NCBI RefSeq assembly: GCF_947502065.1
Contig: NZ_CANMYE010000001.1
Span: forward strand, 1,364,001-1,428,000
Direction of reading: 5' to 3'
DNA from: an uncultured Pseudoteredinibacter sp.
Lineage (GTDB): Bacteria; Pseudomonadota; Gammaproteobacteria; Pseudomonadales; Cellvibrionaceae
Length of the DNA stretch: 64,000 nt
In this document: piece after piece, positions 14,658 through 23,974 of the stretch
Layout of the letters: the number at the start of each line of letters is the position of its first letter
How positions within the stretch are numbered: the stretch's first letter is position 1
Position numbers and translations under genes: made by a program
The notes under the pieces: generated by a model
What the model was told of the DNA's origin: nothing
Seen by the model: only the letters and a program-made list of their open reading frames with translations
Databases searched by the model: none

Positions 14658-15515
14658 CTAATCCAAGCTAATTAGCAATGTCGCAATACCACAGTGGCTA
14701 CTTTTGACAGTAGCTACCTTTGTTCCCGCTTTCCGCCCTTTTCTCGAATTGCTCACTTTGACAGAATCTTCTGCTAGGCGTTCGAGGCAGCTATCAAGAT
14801 CTGGTACAGAAAAAGCGATACCCCAAAAGTGGTCATGCTCTGCTTTTTGCTTCTCATCGAGAAACTCCATCACCTCAAGAATGTTGGCGCCAACCCTGAA
14901 AAATAATTGTCGAGCTCCCCATTCAGGACGGCTTTGATCAAGACGCATCGATAAGCCAAGCCCTTCGGCTAGATAACTTTTCAGCCCATCGCCATCACTA
15001 CTATTGAGAACTATATGATCAACATCGTCGATCAGGCTTGCTGGATTAATACCCGCTCTAGCTTTTGCTAAGGGTAAGCGCAGCTTGTCTGGGCATTCAA
15101 CAATAAATATACCTAAATCCATAAAGCCAGCTGATTCGCTGATTAACATTTGTTCGCCAGCCAGATAGCTATCAGCGTTGATCTGAGTATAGGAACCCCC
15201 CTGCTCATCTAACAGATTACGGCTAGCTGCCATTTTTTCACTTCGTAGTGCTATTGCCATGATGCCTTCGCCATAGCTCTCAAGGCGTTTTGAAAGTAGT
15301 CTTGAAAGAGGATTAGCTGAGCCTTCCTCAGGTAACTTAGCGATAAGCTCGAGGGTAGAATTTAACAGCCGAAAACGGGCATATCGGATGCCAAGCTTGT
15401 TGTCTTGGCCAAGCTCAGACTCATATCGCCCCAGTAAGGCCCGATAGCTGCTAACGCCATTTTCAAGATCATTTACAGCGATCATAATTCGGTCAATAGC
15501 ACTAAAAGTAGCCAT
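14658..15515 (-). CDS. VOC superfamily protein (glyoxalase-like, two modules)
   Basis: The protein of 285 residues opens with IDRIMIAVNDLENGVSSYRALLG, a typical beta-alpha-beta-beta-beta VOC module. A second module begins near residue 162 with DDVDHIVLNSSDGDGLKSYLAEGLGL and ends near FRVGANILEVMEF and WGIAFSVPDLDSCLERL. The Glu in EVMEF and the His in DHIVL are plausible metal ligands. Members include dioxygenases, glyoxalases and resistance proteins, so no reaction can be assigned. It is convergent with the DMT transporter and has about 410 bp of upstream DNA shared with prc. Confidence 0.75.
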   Translation of the reverse strand: MATFSAIDRIMIAVNDLENGVSSYRALLGRYESELGQDNKLGIRYARFRLLNSTLELIAKLPEEGSANPLSRLLSKRLESYGEGIMAIALRSEKMAASRNLLDEQGGSYTQINADSYLAGEQMLISESAGFMDLGIFIVECPDKLRLPLAKARAGINPASLIDDVDHIVLNSSDGDGLKSYLAEGLGLSMRLDQSRPEWGARQLFFRVGANILEVMEFLDEKQKAEHDHFWGIAFSVPDLDSCLERLAEDSVKVSNSRKGRKAGTKVATVKSSHCGIATLLISLD

Positions 15516-15926
15516 AGCGATTCCTTGTCTCGGGTTATCTGTGTCTCAGGTATTCAGCAGTCATCCGTTGGACAGCAGTTTACATTATCCCGACTATAGG
15601 ATTTAGGGCGTAGACCGCCAATACTGGCGGATAAAACGCTCATTTCGGGCTTGGTCCAGTTGAATAGATTCTATAAGAGCATGTTCTCAAGTGCTTTAAA
15701 GCTCTGAAACAGCTTATTTGGGCCTGGTTCTTGCTGTATTTTTAAACAAATTAGAGGCATTTAACGCGAAAACCGCTCCGATCGTGGAGGCTCGGGATCA
15801 AACGAGCTAGTATTGGGTCTATAAATGCATACAAAAGCAAATCTGATACTCGCTGGCACAGCGCTCAGCGCCCGTTCAGATCAATGGATGTAACAATAAC
15901 GTCCCCTGTGGGCTAAATAGCGATAT
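15516..15926. other. Divergent intergenic region (VOC gene / prc)
   Basis: About 410 bp without a credible gene. It should hold the promoters of both flanking genes, but I cannot place -35/-10 elements with confidence. The only clear structure is a small perfect hairpin at 15615-15630, CCGCCA-ATAC-TGGCGG. Confidence 0.5.
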
Positions 15927-18089
15927 ATGATTATGAGAAAAACTGCCTTGTCTCTTTGCCTTCCGCTGTCGACCTTTTTGATTAGCGGTGCACTCGCCCT
16001 TTTACCGGGCCAGGCTGCTGCACTGCAGAAGCTCAGCTACGACAAAGACCAATCAAAAACGGCCCAGGACATCCTGGAAACCCTCAGTAGTCAGCATTAT
16101 CGTCGTCAAAATATCGATGACAATCTGTCCCAACGCCTATTTGAAGAATATTTAGACCGGCTAGACCCGTATAAAGCTTATTTCCTTGCCCAGGATATTG
16201 CCTTATTTTCGGAATACAAAAAACAGTTCGATGATCAGCTAAGAGCGGGCTCACTTGATGCCGGTTACGATATTTTTAACCTATTCAGGGAGCGGCTCAG
16301 CGAGAGAACTCAATGGGTCCTCGATCAGCTGAGTAACGAGCAATATAAAGTCGATTTCAGCAAAGATGAAGTCCTTAACTTAGATCCAGATTTACGTCGC
16401 TGGGCTCAGTCGAGTAAAGACCTTGATGAATTCTGGCGCAAACGTCTGAAAAGCGACTTACTAAACCTTAAGCTTGCCGACAAAGACTTGGCTGAAGCCA
16501 AAAAGACCCTTAAACGCCGCTATAGCAATCTGCTTAAGCGCGTAGAGCAACAAGATACCCATGATGCCTTTGAGGCTTATATGAATGCCCTTGGAGCTTT
16601 ATATGATCCTCACACCAACTACCTATCGCCAAGAACGATGGAGAATTTCAACATCAATATGTCTCTATCCTTAGAGGGGATTGGTGCGGTACTACAAACC
16701 GAAGATGAATACACCAAAGTCGTGCGTATTGTGAGTGCTGGCCCAGCAGATAAACAAGGTGACTTAAAGCCTTCCGATCGTATCACTGCTGTGGCGCAAG
16801 GGCGTGACGGTGAAATGGTTGATGTAATTGGCTGGCGTCTTGATGAAGTGGTACAGCTAATCCGCGGTAAGAAAGGCAGCGTCGTGCGATTACAGGTACT
16901 GCCAGCCGGTGAAGAAAGCGGCTATAAAATAGTAGAGATTCGCCGAAATAAGGTGAAGCTCGAAGAGCAAGCGGCACAAAAACACATTTTTGAAGTGAGC
17001 GATGGTGACAAGCTCTATAAGCTAGGCGTAATCGACTTGCCAGCATTTTATTTGGATTTTAACGCTCGTCAACGCGGTGATCCAAATTATAAAAGCACCA
17101 CAAGAGATGTGTTGCGCTTGGTGCGCGAGCTAAAGACCGCAAAGGTTGACGGTATTATTTTGGATCTTCGCAACAATGGTGGAGGCTCACTGCAGGAGGC
17201 CACTTGGCTGACAGACTTGTTTATCCACCGCGGCACTGTGGTACAGATTCGTCAGGCAAACCAAACCATTAGTCGCGCCCACAGGTCACACAATACTCCG
17301 GTATATCAAGGGCCATTAATGGTATTGACCAATCGCCTCAGTGCGTCGGCCTCGGAGATTTTTGCCGGTGCAATCCAAGATTATGGTCGCGGACTTGTTG
17401 TTGGCACTCAGACCTTTGGTAAAGGATCGGTACAATCTTTAAGTCGTGTTCACAAAGGTCGTTTAAAAATTACCGAATCTAAGTTTTATCGTGTATCCGG
17501 TGACAGTACCCAACATCGCGGCGTTATCCCCGATATTGCCCTGCCCTCAATGGTTGATCTAGAGGAAGTGGGTGAGAGTGCATACGACAATGCATTAGCA
17601 TGGGACACGATCCATCGTGTTCGCCATGGGTCTTATAGCGACATTGCGGCTATCAAGCCAAATTTACAGCAGCTACATGATAAACGTATTGGCAAGGATC
17701 CTGACTTTACTCACCTACTCTCCCAGCTTGAAATCATTGAGCAACAAAGAGAGAAGAAGTATGTTTCTTTGAATGAGGAAACACGCCGAGCTGAAAAGAA
17801 AGAGCGTGAAGAAAAGGCCTTTGCACTAGAAAATACCCGCCGAACCGGCAAAGGTATGGAGCCTTTCGCCACCATCGAAGAATATAAAAACGACGGCAAA
17901 GAAGAAACTGATGAAGAAACCGCCGAGGAAACGGCACAAAACCAAGAGCCTGAAAACCGCATCGACCCGGATAAAGATCCCCTTTTGATGGAAAGCGGAT
18001 ATATAATGGCGGACTTTATTCGTTTACAGTCTTCAGATCAGAGCCAAATTGCCAAACGCACTCAGTCTGACAAACTTAGCAAACGATAA
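15927..18089 (+). CDS. prc: Tail-specific periplasmic protease Prc/Tsp
   Basis: This 720-residue S41 protease degrades periplasmic and envelope proteins. A signal peptide covers the first 33 or so residues, ending near GQAAA. The N-terminal helical domain follows (about 45-230; DPYKAYFLAQDI and YDPHTNYLSPR), then a PDZ domain (about 240-335; LEGIGAVLQ and SDRITAVAQG). The S41 catalytic domain carries DLRNNGGGSL, the Ser in SASASEIFAG near residue 473 and the Lys in FGKGSVQS near residue 500. The C-terminal DUF3340-like part is highly charged. The length matches the gammaproteobacterial Prc family. Two adjacent starts (15927 and 15933) are possible and neither has a strong ribosome site. A strong terminator follows. 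Confidence 0.95.
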   Translation: MIMRKTALSLCLPLSTFLISGALALLPGQAAALQKLSYDKDQSKTAQDILETLSSQHYRRQNIDDNLSQRLFEEYLDRLDPYKAYFLAQDIALFSEYKKQFDDQLRAGSLDAGYDIFNLFRERLSERTQWVLDQLSNEQYKVDFSKDEVLNLDPDLRRWAQSSKDLDEFWRKRLKSDLLNLKLADKDLAEAKKTLKRRYSNLLKRVEQQDTHDAFEAYMNALGALYDPHTNYLSPRTMENFNINMSLSLEGIGAVLQTEDEYTKVVRIVSAGPADKQGDLKPSDRITAVAQGRDGEMVDVIGWRLDEVVQLIRGKKGSVVRLQVLPAGEESGYKIVEIRRNKVKLEEQAAQKHIFEVSDGDKLYKLGVIDLPAFYLDFNARQRGDPNYKSTTRDVLRLVRELKTAKVDGIILDLRNNGGGSLQEATWLTDLFIHRGTVVQIRQANQTISRAHRSHNTPVYQGPLMVLTNRLSASASEIFAGAIQDYGRGLVVGTQTFGKGSVQSLSRVHKGRLKITESKFYRVSGDSTQHRGVIPDIALPSMVDLEEVGESAYDNALAWDTIHRVRHGSYSDIAAIKPNLQQLHDKRIGKDPDFTHLLSQLEIIEQQREKKYVSLNEETRRAEKKEREEKAFALENTRRTGKGMEPFATIEEYKNDGKEETDEETAEETAQNQEPENRIDPDKDPLLMESGYIMADFIRLQSSDQSQIAKRTQSDKLSKR

Positions 18090-18107
18090 ACTTAACTATA
18101 ATCACCG

Positions 18108-18146
18108 ACGAGAAAGCAAGAGATTGCTTTCTCGTTCTATTTTTTT
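18108..18146 (+). terminator. Rho-independent terminator of prc
   Basis: ACGAGAAAGCAA and TTGCTTTCTCGT form a perfect 12-bp stem with a GAGA loop, followed by TCTATTTTTTT. It lies 19 bp beyond the stop codon, so xthA at 18167 needs its own promoter. Confidence 0.92.
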
Positions 18147-18166
18147 AGACCTGGTTTTCAAAAAAT

Positions 18167-18979
18167 ATGCGCGCAATCTCTTTTAATACCAACAGTATTC
18201 GCATGCGCCTGCATCAATTGCAGGCTTTAACAGATACTCATCAACCTGATTTTATCGGCATTCAAGAGACGAAAGTTACCGATGAAGACTTTCCTATAGC
18301 CGATATCGAGGCTTTGGGCTATCACGTTATTTTTCATGGTCAAAAAACACACTACGGTGTGGCTTTGTTAAGTAAACACCCCTTTAAAGAAGAATTTAAA
18401 GGCTTCAGTGGTGATAGCGAAGAGAGCCAACGCCGCTTTATTGGTGGCCGCTTTGATGTAAATGGTCGAGAAATTACAGTTTTAAATGGTTATTTCCCAC
18501 AAGGAGAAAACCGCGAGCACCCTGTAAAATTTGTCAATAAACGAAACTTTTATTCTGATCTAATGGGCTTCTTAAACGAAAACTGTAAGCCCGAAGATGA
18601 CTTAATTGTTATGGGTGATATGAATATTTCACCAGAAGATATCGATATCGGTATTGGCGACAGTAATCGCAAGCGCTGGTTAAAAGATGGTAAGTGCAGT
18701 TTTTTACCGGAAGAAAGAGAGTGGCTCAAAACCCTATCTGACTGGGGCCTAAGCGACAGTTACCGTGAAATCCATCCAGACAAAGATGACAAGTTCAGCT
18801 GGTTTGATTATCGCAGTCGCGGTTTCGAACGTGACCCCAAGCGCGGCCTGCGAATTGATTTAATCATGCATACCAAAAGCCTAGCCACGGGCTTAAAAGG
18901 TGCCGATATTGATTACGATGTGCGCGCGATGGAGAAGCCTTCTGACCACTGTCCAATTTGGGCTCATTATGAGCTTTAG
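18167..18979 (+). CDS. xthA: Exodeoxyribonuclease III
   Basis: This DNA-repair enzyme combines AP endonuclease and 3'-5' exonuclease activity. The 270-residue EEP-fold protein has FNTNSIRMRL at the N-terminus, the metal-binding Glu in IGIQETKV near residue 34, the catalytic GDMNISPEDID, WFDYRSRGF and the final SDHCPIW with the catalytic Asp-His. These match XthA rather than the ExoA/APE1 subtype. It is a single-gene unit between two terminators. Confidence 0.93.
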   Translation: MRAISFNTNSIRMRLHQLQALTDTHQPDFIGIQETKVTDEDFPIADIEALGYHVIFHGQKTHYGVALLSKHPFKEEFKGFSGDSEESQRRFIGGRFDVNGREITVLNGYFPQGENREHPVKFVNKRNFYSDLMGFLNENCKPEDDLIVMGDMNISPEDIDIGIGDSNRKRWLKDGKCSFLPEEREWLKTLSDWGLSDSYREIHPDKDDKFSWFDYRSRGFERDPKRGLRIDLIMHTKSLATGLKGADIDYDVRAMEKPSDHCPIWAHYEL

Positions 18980-18997
18980 CGCTGCCAAGTAGCCTAC

Positions 18998-19043
18998 AAC
19001 TGAGCAGCAAGAATGGCTAAAGCTACTCTTGCTGCTCAGTTTT
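18998..19043 (+). terminator. Rho-independent terminator of xthA
   Basis: AACTGAGCAGCAAGA and TCTTGCTGCTCAGTT form a perfect 15-bp stem with an inner AGCT-containing loop, followed by TTTTAT. It begins 19 bp after the xthA stop. Confidence 0.85.
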
Positions 19044-19303
19044 ATACAGCCTTGATATATAGGCATAAAACCTTAAAGCCTTACCCTTTCTAGCGATCAG
19101 CCGATCTAAGACCCTAACTATTTCTAGCACTATAACTTTTGTAATCTTCTGCCGACAATATAGTTCATAACCCCAGCAGTAATCATTTAATAAAAACGCC
19201 AAGGACACTATATTCACGCTCTTAAGTTAAATGTTTACGCCCTCACTTATCTGAGTTTGAGCTGACATTTTCTTAGAATATACCGGCTCTTTTTAGCCAT
19301 CGG

Positions 19304-19903
19304 ATGCGCGACATGAATACACCCGCCTTACTATTAACCGTATTTGGCAGCCTCCTAGGCATTGGGGGCTTTTTCGGTGCTTACTTGTCTATTAAGAGGG
19401 TTCAAAGCGACACAAAGAAATATGATTTTAGTCAAAAGCTAATCCCCTTGGTTATCGCTGTTATTCTTTTCTTATTATCTTGGTACTGTTGGGCCGAATT
19501 GCGAAATGATTTAGACAATAAACTGATATATACAAAGCAAATTAATCACCTGGTATTGAGCCAAAACAAAATCGTCAAACTGAGTATTCCTCTTCGCGCC
19601 AAGTCCTCTCTCCTACTTGACATTAAACCGGTAAATAACAGTGGCGAACAAAAGCAAGCCTTGAGCTATGTCTTAGAAGTAAAAGATCAACAGGGTACAA
19701 CTATCTTTAGTCAAAGTAGATCGCACCGACTGTTTCAAGCAGGAAACAAGAGCCCTCAAAGCCTGAGTTCTGACGCCTCTGCCCCTCACTGGCTAGACTT
19801 GCCTGCCATACACTTAAGCCCCAACGGCGACTACTTTACCCTATTTTTAAGTGATATAGATGTTAAAAATACAGACTTAAATGTCACCGTTAGCAAGCAG
19901 TAA
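19304..19903 (+). CDS. Unknown membrane protein with two N-terminal membrane helices
   Basis: I do not recognise this 199-residue protein. Two hydrophobic segments (about 8-28 and 48-66) flank a short basic loop. The remaining 130 residues, probably periplasmic, contain LRAKSSLLLDIKPVNN, LSYVLEVKDQQG and a final YFTLFLSDIDVKNTDLNVTV. That pattern of beta strands suggests a small beta-sandwich. The closely spaced ATGs at 19304 and 19313 are both possible starts. It precedes the large sensor kinase by 120 bp in the same direction and may be co-transcribed with it. Confidence 0.65.
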   Translation: MRDMNTPALLLTVFGSLLGIGGFFGAYLSIKRVQSDTKKYDFSQKLIPLVIAVILFLLSWYCWAELRNDLDNKLIYTKQINHLVLSQNKIVKLSIPLRAKSSLLLDIKPVNNSGEQKQALSYVLEVKDQQGTTIFSQSRSHRLFQAGNKSPQSLSSDASAPHWLDLPAIHLSPNGDYFTLFLSDIDVKNTDLNVTVSKQ

Positions 19904-20023
19904 GCTGTAGGTCTCACTGTCGCAGTTGCTTGCACTCGAATAGCTCTTTGGCCCACTATTCCCACAAAGCTTCTATATTTGATCTACGCTTAAGGTATTC
20001 GCTTACATTCATAGGTTAACCCT

Positions 20024-23000
20024 GTGCTATATTGCGCCTCTATAGCGGTACATGGCGGCGGCCACCTAAGGCATTGTCTATTAAAGAAAGCAATACATTG
20101 CCTAATCCACTTCTTTCTTGGGCTTTTGTATTTCTCAAGCGCCAGCATTAGCAAGGCAGATATTTTTAACCTTGCTTCCCCCGAATTTCATAAAACCATT
20201 AGTAACCGCGATGGCAATGCCAGAATTACAACCTTCGCTCAAGATCAGCAAGGTTTAATCTGGGTCGGTACAGAGACCGGCTTATACTTCTACGACGGCT
20301 ACAATTACCAATCAGCTAACTTTATCGATAGCGAAAAAAAAGCTCTGCCAAAAGCCTGGGTGACAGATATCGCGATTGACTCTTCAGGCACTATTTGGGT
20401 GTCTAGCTACCAAGAAGGTTTACTTAAACTAAATCCACGTTCAAAACACTATAAACAATACAAACACTCAGCCACGCAAAAGCAGAGCCTTAGTGCCAAT
20501 CGTATTGCTAAGATACTGCCGGACAACGGTACAGGCTTGTGGCTAGCTACAGATAACGGGCTGAACTATTTTAATATTAACGATGAAACTTTCAGCCATT
20601 ATCCGCACCCCAGCAGCGACCCAAAATCAAAACTGGCCAACAGAACTAGGGAAATAATAGTAAACAGAAAAGGACAGTTACTGTTAGGCAGTTGGGATGG
20701 TATACATCATTTCGATACCCAAAAGAAAACCTATAGCCGCTTAAACATCCAGAATAAGACCCTGCTAGCCAATAAAATTGTACGAAAGATCGTTGCAGAT
20801 AGCCGGGGGCAACTATGGATAGGTACCTACGATGATGGACTCTACATATTAGACACAGATGGTAACTTAGAGCGTTTGGAATCCGATCAACGAATAAACG
20901 ACATCCTACAAGTCAATGGGCAGCACATTTGGACAACATCTTTGGAACAAGGGATATCTGTTTACGACATCGATAGCTTTAAGAGAATTCAAATTTACCG
21001 GCATGACCCCTACAACCCTGCTTCACCTAGCGCCAACTATTCCCGAGGTTTGTTGCTCGATCAGGCTGGTCAAATTTGGATTGCCATTACAGATTTCGGT
21101 GCTAATCGTGTAGACCCCAATAATCAGTTCAGTCGCACCCTATTCCCATCCTCACTTGACCCTAGCAAACTAAGCTTTAAGGATGTCTACAGCATTGCCC
21201 AGCTTCAGGACGGCACTATTTGGTTTGGCAGCTCCGGAAATGGTATTGATGTCTTCGACCCTAGCAAAGGGCGAACCCAAAGCTATCGCGCCAATAGCTC
21301 TATTAAAGGAGCACTGCGAAGCAACTTTATCACCCGAATCATGGAACATAGCGATGGTCATATCTGGATCGGTAGTGCTGGCAACGGTTTGTTTCGCTTT
21401 GATAAATACAGTCAAAAGTTTGAGCAGTTTACCCTTGGTGAAAGCAGCGCTGTTAACACGATTTCCCATATTATCGAAGATGGTTATGGTGATCTCGTTT
21501 TAGGAACCGGATCGAGCTACATTAAGTTTGATGTCAAAAATAAGCGATTCAGTGATATTGAATTTCCGGAGGAGCAATCGTCGAAAGTTGGCAATGTAAT
21601 GGCAGCAGGCCCGGATGGTAGTGTTTGGGTAGCCAGCTTTAATGAAATTGCTGTCCTTAAAAAAGGCAGCAAAAAATTGGAGCTTGTACCTCTGCAGATC
21701 CCCGAGCAAGCAAAAGATAACTTTCGAATTCAGGGCTTAAATGTTTATCCGGATGGCGAAATGGTATTGGTCAGCAATAGCGCCATATTAAAAGCCGAAA
21801 GTGTACAAACTTATCAAAGCGGCGCATTGGAATTAGAACTCTTAGCGCTCCACCAGTCGCCTATAGAAACATTATTTAGATTAAACAATGGTGACTACTG
21901 GGGTGCCACAGCATTTCTCGATGCCAGCCAAAAGAAAGTCGTCACACTGAGCCAGGCTGATGGCGTCTATAACCGGAGTCAGTTCTTGAGCAGTGCCATT
22001 CAAAGTTCAGATGGTACGCTACTGTTTGGTGGTGGATCGGGCGTAACAGTTGTGCGCCCAGACTACTATCGCCCGTGGAGCTTCAAGCCAAGCATCATAA
22101 TTACGGAGATAAAGCTTGATGGTGACCCACTACATGGCGATACCGATAAGTTAGTGATACCCGCTGGGTATTCCAGTTTTAGCATAAGCTACGCTGCATT
22201 GGACTATACGGCGCCAGGTGAACTCAAGTACATGCAAAAGCTAGAAGGCTATGACGACGATTGGATCGAAATAAGTAGCAAGGATCGAAAAGCCACCTAC
22301 ACTAACCTCGCTGCTGGCAGTTACACCTTAAAGCTTCGCGCCAGTAATCGCAGTGGAACTTGGAGTGATAAAGAGCTTAATATCGCGATAAGCATCTTAC
22401 CCGCTTGGTATGAAACATTACTTTTCAAGCTTTTTATTATTCTGTTGATCATTGCAATGGTCTGGTTTGCCTTTCAGCTGCGTTTAAAGCAGATTAATGC
22501 CAAGCGCCAACAATTAAGCTTGCTCGTAAAGCAACGTACTCAGGAACTAGAAACCTCTTTACAAGAGCTTCGTGAAACGCAAGATCAACTGGTGGCCAGC
22601 CAGAAGAACGCGGCTCTTGGGCGATTGGTCAGCGGTATGGCACATGAATTAAATACCCCAATGGGCGTTGTAAAAACGGGATTTTCTTTAGTCAAAGAGC
22701 AAGCCAAATTTGCTATTGAAGAGCGCGCGTCTATGCCCATCAGTCACGACGTAATCAGCCGAAAACTAAAGCACCTAGATAAATCCTGCGAGCTGGTGGA
22801 AAGTAACGTAGAGAAGATGATTAATTTAATTTCAAATTTCAAACTGGTCAATGCCGATCAAGATAATCCTCGCCCGCAACGCTTTATGGTGATGCCAATG
22901 CTAGAGGATTTACTGATTCCACTAAAAGATAAACTTAAGCAAGCTAAAGTAGAAGCCTTTATTACAGGCGAGCAGCATGTCTTCCTTAACTCATTACAGG

Positions 23001-23416
23001 GCAGCCTTCGGCATTGTTTAAACGAACTCATAGAAAATGCGCTACGCCACGGTTTTGGCAACTCAGCCTCCTTGAGCGGCCCTTGTTTTATCGAAATTCG
23101 AGTCAGTCAATTACCCTGTGCCCATGAAAACACTCGAATCTCTCACTGGGTAAAGCTTCGCATTCGGGATAATGGTAAAGGTATAGACGATCAATTAATT
23201 GGGAATATATTTGACCCCTTCGTCGCCAAACAAGCTCAGGATACCGGCTTAGGTCTGCACATTGTCTATAACACCATCACTTTACAAATGCGTGGAGAAA
23301 TCTCAATAGCCAATGAGGATGGCGCTTGTATCGAAATAAAGCTTCCAAGCTATCACTTCAATACCGAGTCATTACCTGAAATTGACAGCTATGAACCTAG
23401 TAATGATCGCCCTTAG
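20024..23416 (+). CDS. Propeller-type sensor histidine kinase (Reg_prop, Y_Y_Y, HATPase), no receiver domain
   Basis: The 1130-residue protein starts with a signal-like hydrophobic stretch. A periplasmic part follows with many two-component propeller repeats of the form GLIWVGTETGLYFYDG and HIWIGSAGNGLFRFD (about 60-660). A Y_Y_Y domain comes next (about 690-790; FSISYAALDYTAPGELKY and LRASNRSGTWSD), then one membrane helix near 805-825. The cytoplasmic kinase has a coiled-coil, the His box GMAHELNTP near residue 871, N box NELIENALRHG, G1 DNGKGID and G2 DTGLGLHI. Unlike hybrid SusR-like regulators it has no receiver or AraC output. No partner regulator is adjacent. The GTG start at 20024 is uncertain. 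Confidence 0.88.
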   Translation: MLYCASIAVHGGGHLRHCLLKKAIHCLIHFFLGLLYFSSASISKADIFNLASPEFHKTISNRDGNARITTFAQDQQGLIWVGTETGLYFYDGYNYQSANFIDSEKKALPKAWVTDIAIDSSGTIWVSSYQEGLLKLNPRSKHYKQYKHSATQKQSLSANRIAKILPDNGTGLWLATDNGLNYFNINDETFSHYPHPSSDPKSKLANRTREIIVNRKGQLLLGSWDGIHHFDTQKKTYSRLNIQNKTLLANKIVRKIVADSRGQLWIGTYDDGLYILDTDGNLERLESDQRINDILQVNGQHIWTTSLEQGISVYDIDSFKRIQIYRHDPYNPASPSANYSRGLLLDQAGQIWIAITDFGANRVDPNNQFSRTLFPSSLDPSKLSFKDVYSIAQLQDGTIWFGSSGNGIDVFDPSKGRTQSYRANSSIKGALRSNFITRIMEHSDGHIWIGSAGNGLFRFDKYSQKFEQFTLGESSAVNTISHIIEDGYGDLVLGTGSSYIKFDVKNKRFSDIEFPEEQSSKVGNVMAAGPDGSVWVASFNEIAVLKKGSKKLELVPLQIPEQAKDNFRIQGLNVYPDGEMVLVSNSAILKAESVQTYQSGALELELLALHQSPIETLFRLNNGDYWGATAFLDASQKKVVTLSQADGVYNRSQFLSSAIQSSDGTLLFGGGSGVTVVRPDYYRPWSFKPSIIITEIKLDGDPLHGDTDKLVIPAGYSSFSISYAALDYTAPGELKYMQKLEGYDDDWIEISSKDRKATYTNLAAGSYTLKLRASNRSGTWSDKELNIAISILPAWYETLLFKLFIILLIIAMVWFAFQLRLKQINAKRQQLSLLVKQRTQELETSLQELRETQDQLVASQKNAALGRLVSGMAHELNTPMGVVKTGFSLVKEQAKFAIEERASMPISHDVISRKLKHLDKSCELVESNVEKMINLISNFKLVNADQDNPRPQRFMVMPMLEDLLIPLKDKLKQAKVEAFITGEQHVFLNSLQGSLRHCLNELIENALRHGFGNSASLSGPCFIEIRVSQLPCAHENTRISHWVKLRIRDNGKGIDDQLIGNIFDPFVAKQAQDTGLGLHIVYNTITLQMRGEISIANEDGACIEIKLPSYHFNTESLPEIDSYEPSNDRP

Positions 23417-23427
23417 GAGGCGAGCCT

Positions 23428-23865
23428 CTATGTTCTTTGGCAAATATTAATCTCCATAGAGCTTTTGGCCGTCATAGACGCACTAATAAAGCAGCTACTT
23501 TCAGCGTTATGGAGAGCCTTTTCGGCCGTTTCTCGATCCTTCATATCGTCGATTACTAAATGGACCTTATTATGTATCTCAGTAAATACTACGTTTTTAT
23601 CAGCCTTGGCTAGTAGTAGCTCTACTTCAGAATGTACTGAGTACCAGGACAATTTAGCAGCTCGCGCAATTGCGCGAAACGACAAGCAAAAACAGCTACT
23701 AATAGCCGCGCTTTGTAAATCTTCTGGTGACCAAACATCCCCAGGGCCGCCAAAGTTACTTGGCGGTGCAATGTATTGCTGCGATAAACCATCCACTGAA
23801 ACTTTTACCGTGCCATCGCGCAAGCTTTGACTTTGGCTGATGTAACTATGTGGCAAAGAGGCCAT
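23428..23865 (-). CDS. OsmC-family peroxiredoxin-like protein
   Basis: The protein of 145 residues has the OsmC/Ohr fold pattern: FGGPGDVWSPEDLQSAAISSCFCLSFRA with the first redox Cys region near residues 58-61, and a second Cys in ESSCFISAS near residue 124. Members reduce organic hydroperoxides with dithiol or lipoyl donors, or have other thiol functions. FCLS in place of the usual L-x-x-C-x-x-x-T-x-x leaves the sub-family open (OsmC rather than Ohr). The start has GGAG six bases upstream. It converges on the sensor kinase with only 11 bp between the stops. Confidence 0.82.
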   Translation of the reverse strand: MASLPHSYISQSQSLRDGTVKVSVDGLSQQYIAPPSNFGGPGDVWSPEDLQSAAISSCFCLSFRAIARAAKLSWYSVHSEVELLLAKADKNVVFTEIHNKVHLVIDDMKDRETAEKALHNAESSCFISASMTAKSSMEINICQRT

Positions 23866-23974
23866 GTAAACTCCCTAATGAAACGATGCCTAAGTAGAGC
23901 CGACAGCCTAACAATACTGCAGATAGAAACCTTGATCTATATTAGTAAAAGCTTACTTATATAAAAATTCTTAG

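Noticed and set aside
19023-19217. A 64-codon minus-strand frame downstream of xthA
   Set aside because: Its last codons are the xthA terminator stem, its GTG start has only a weak ribosome site, and no family resemblance is seen. It could be real but the evidence is thin.
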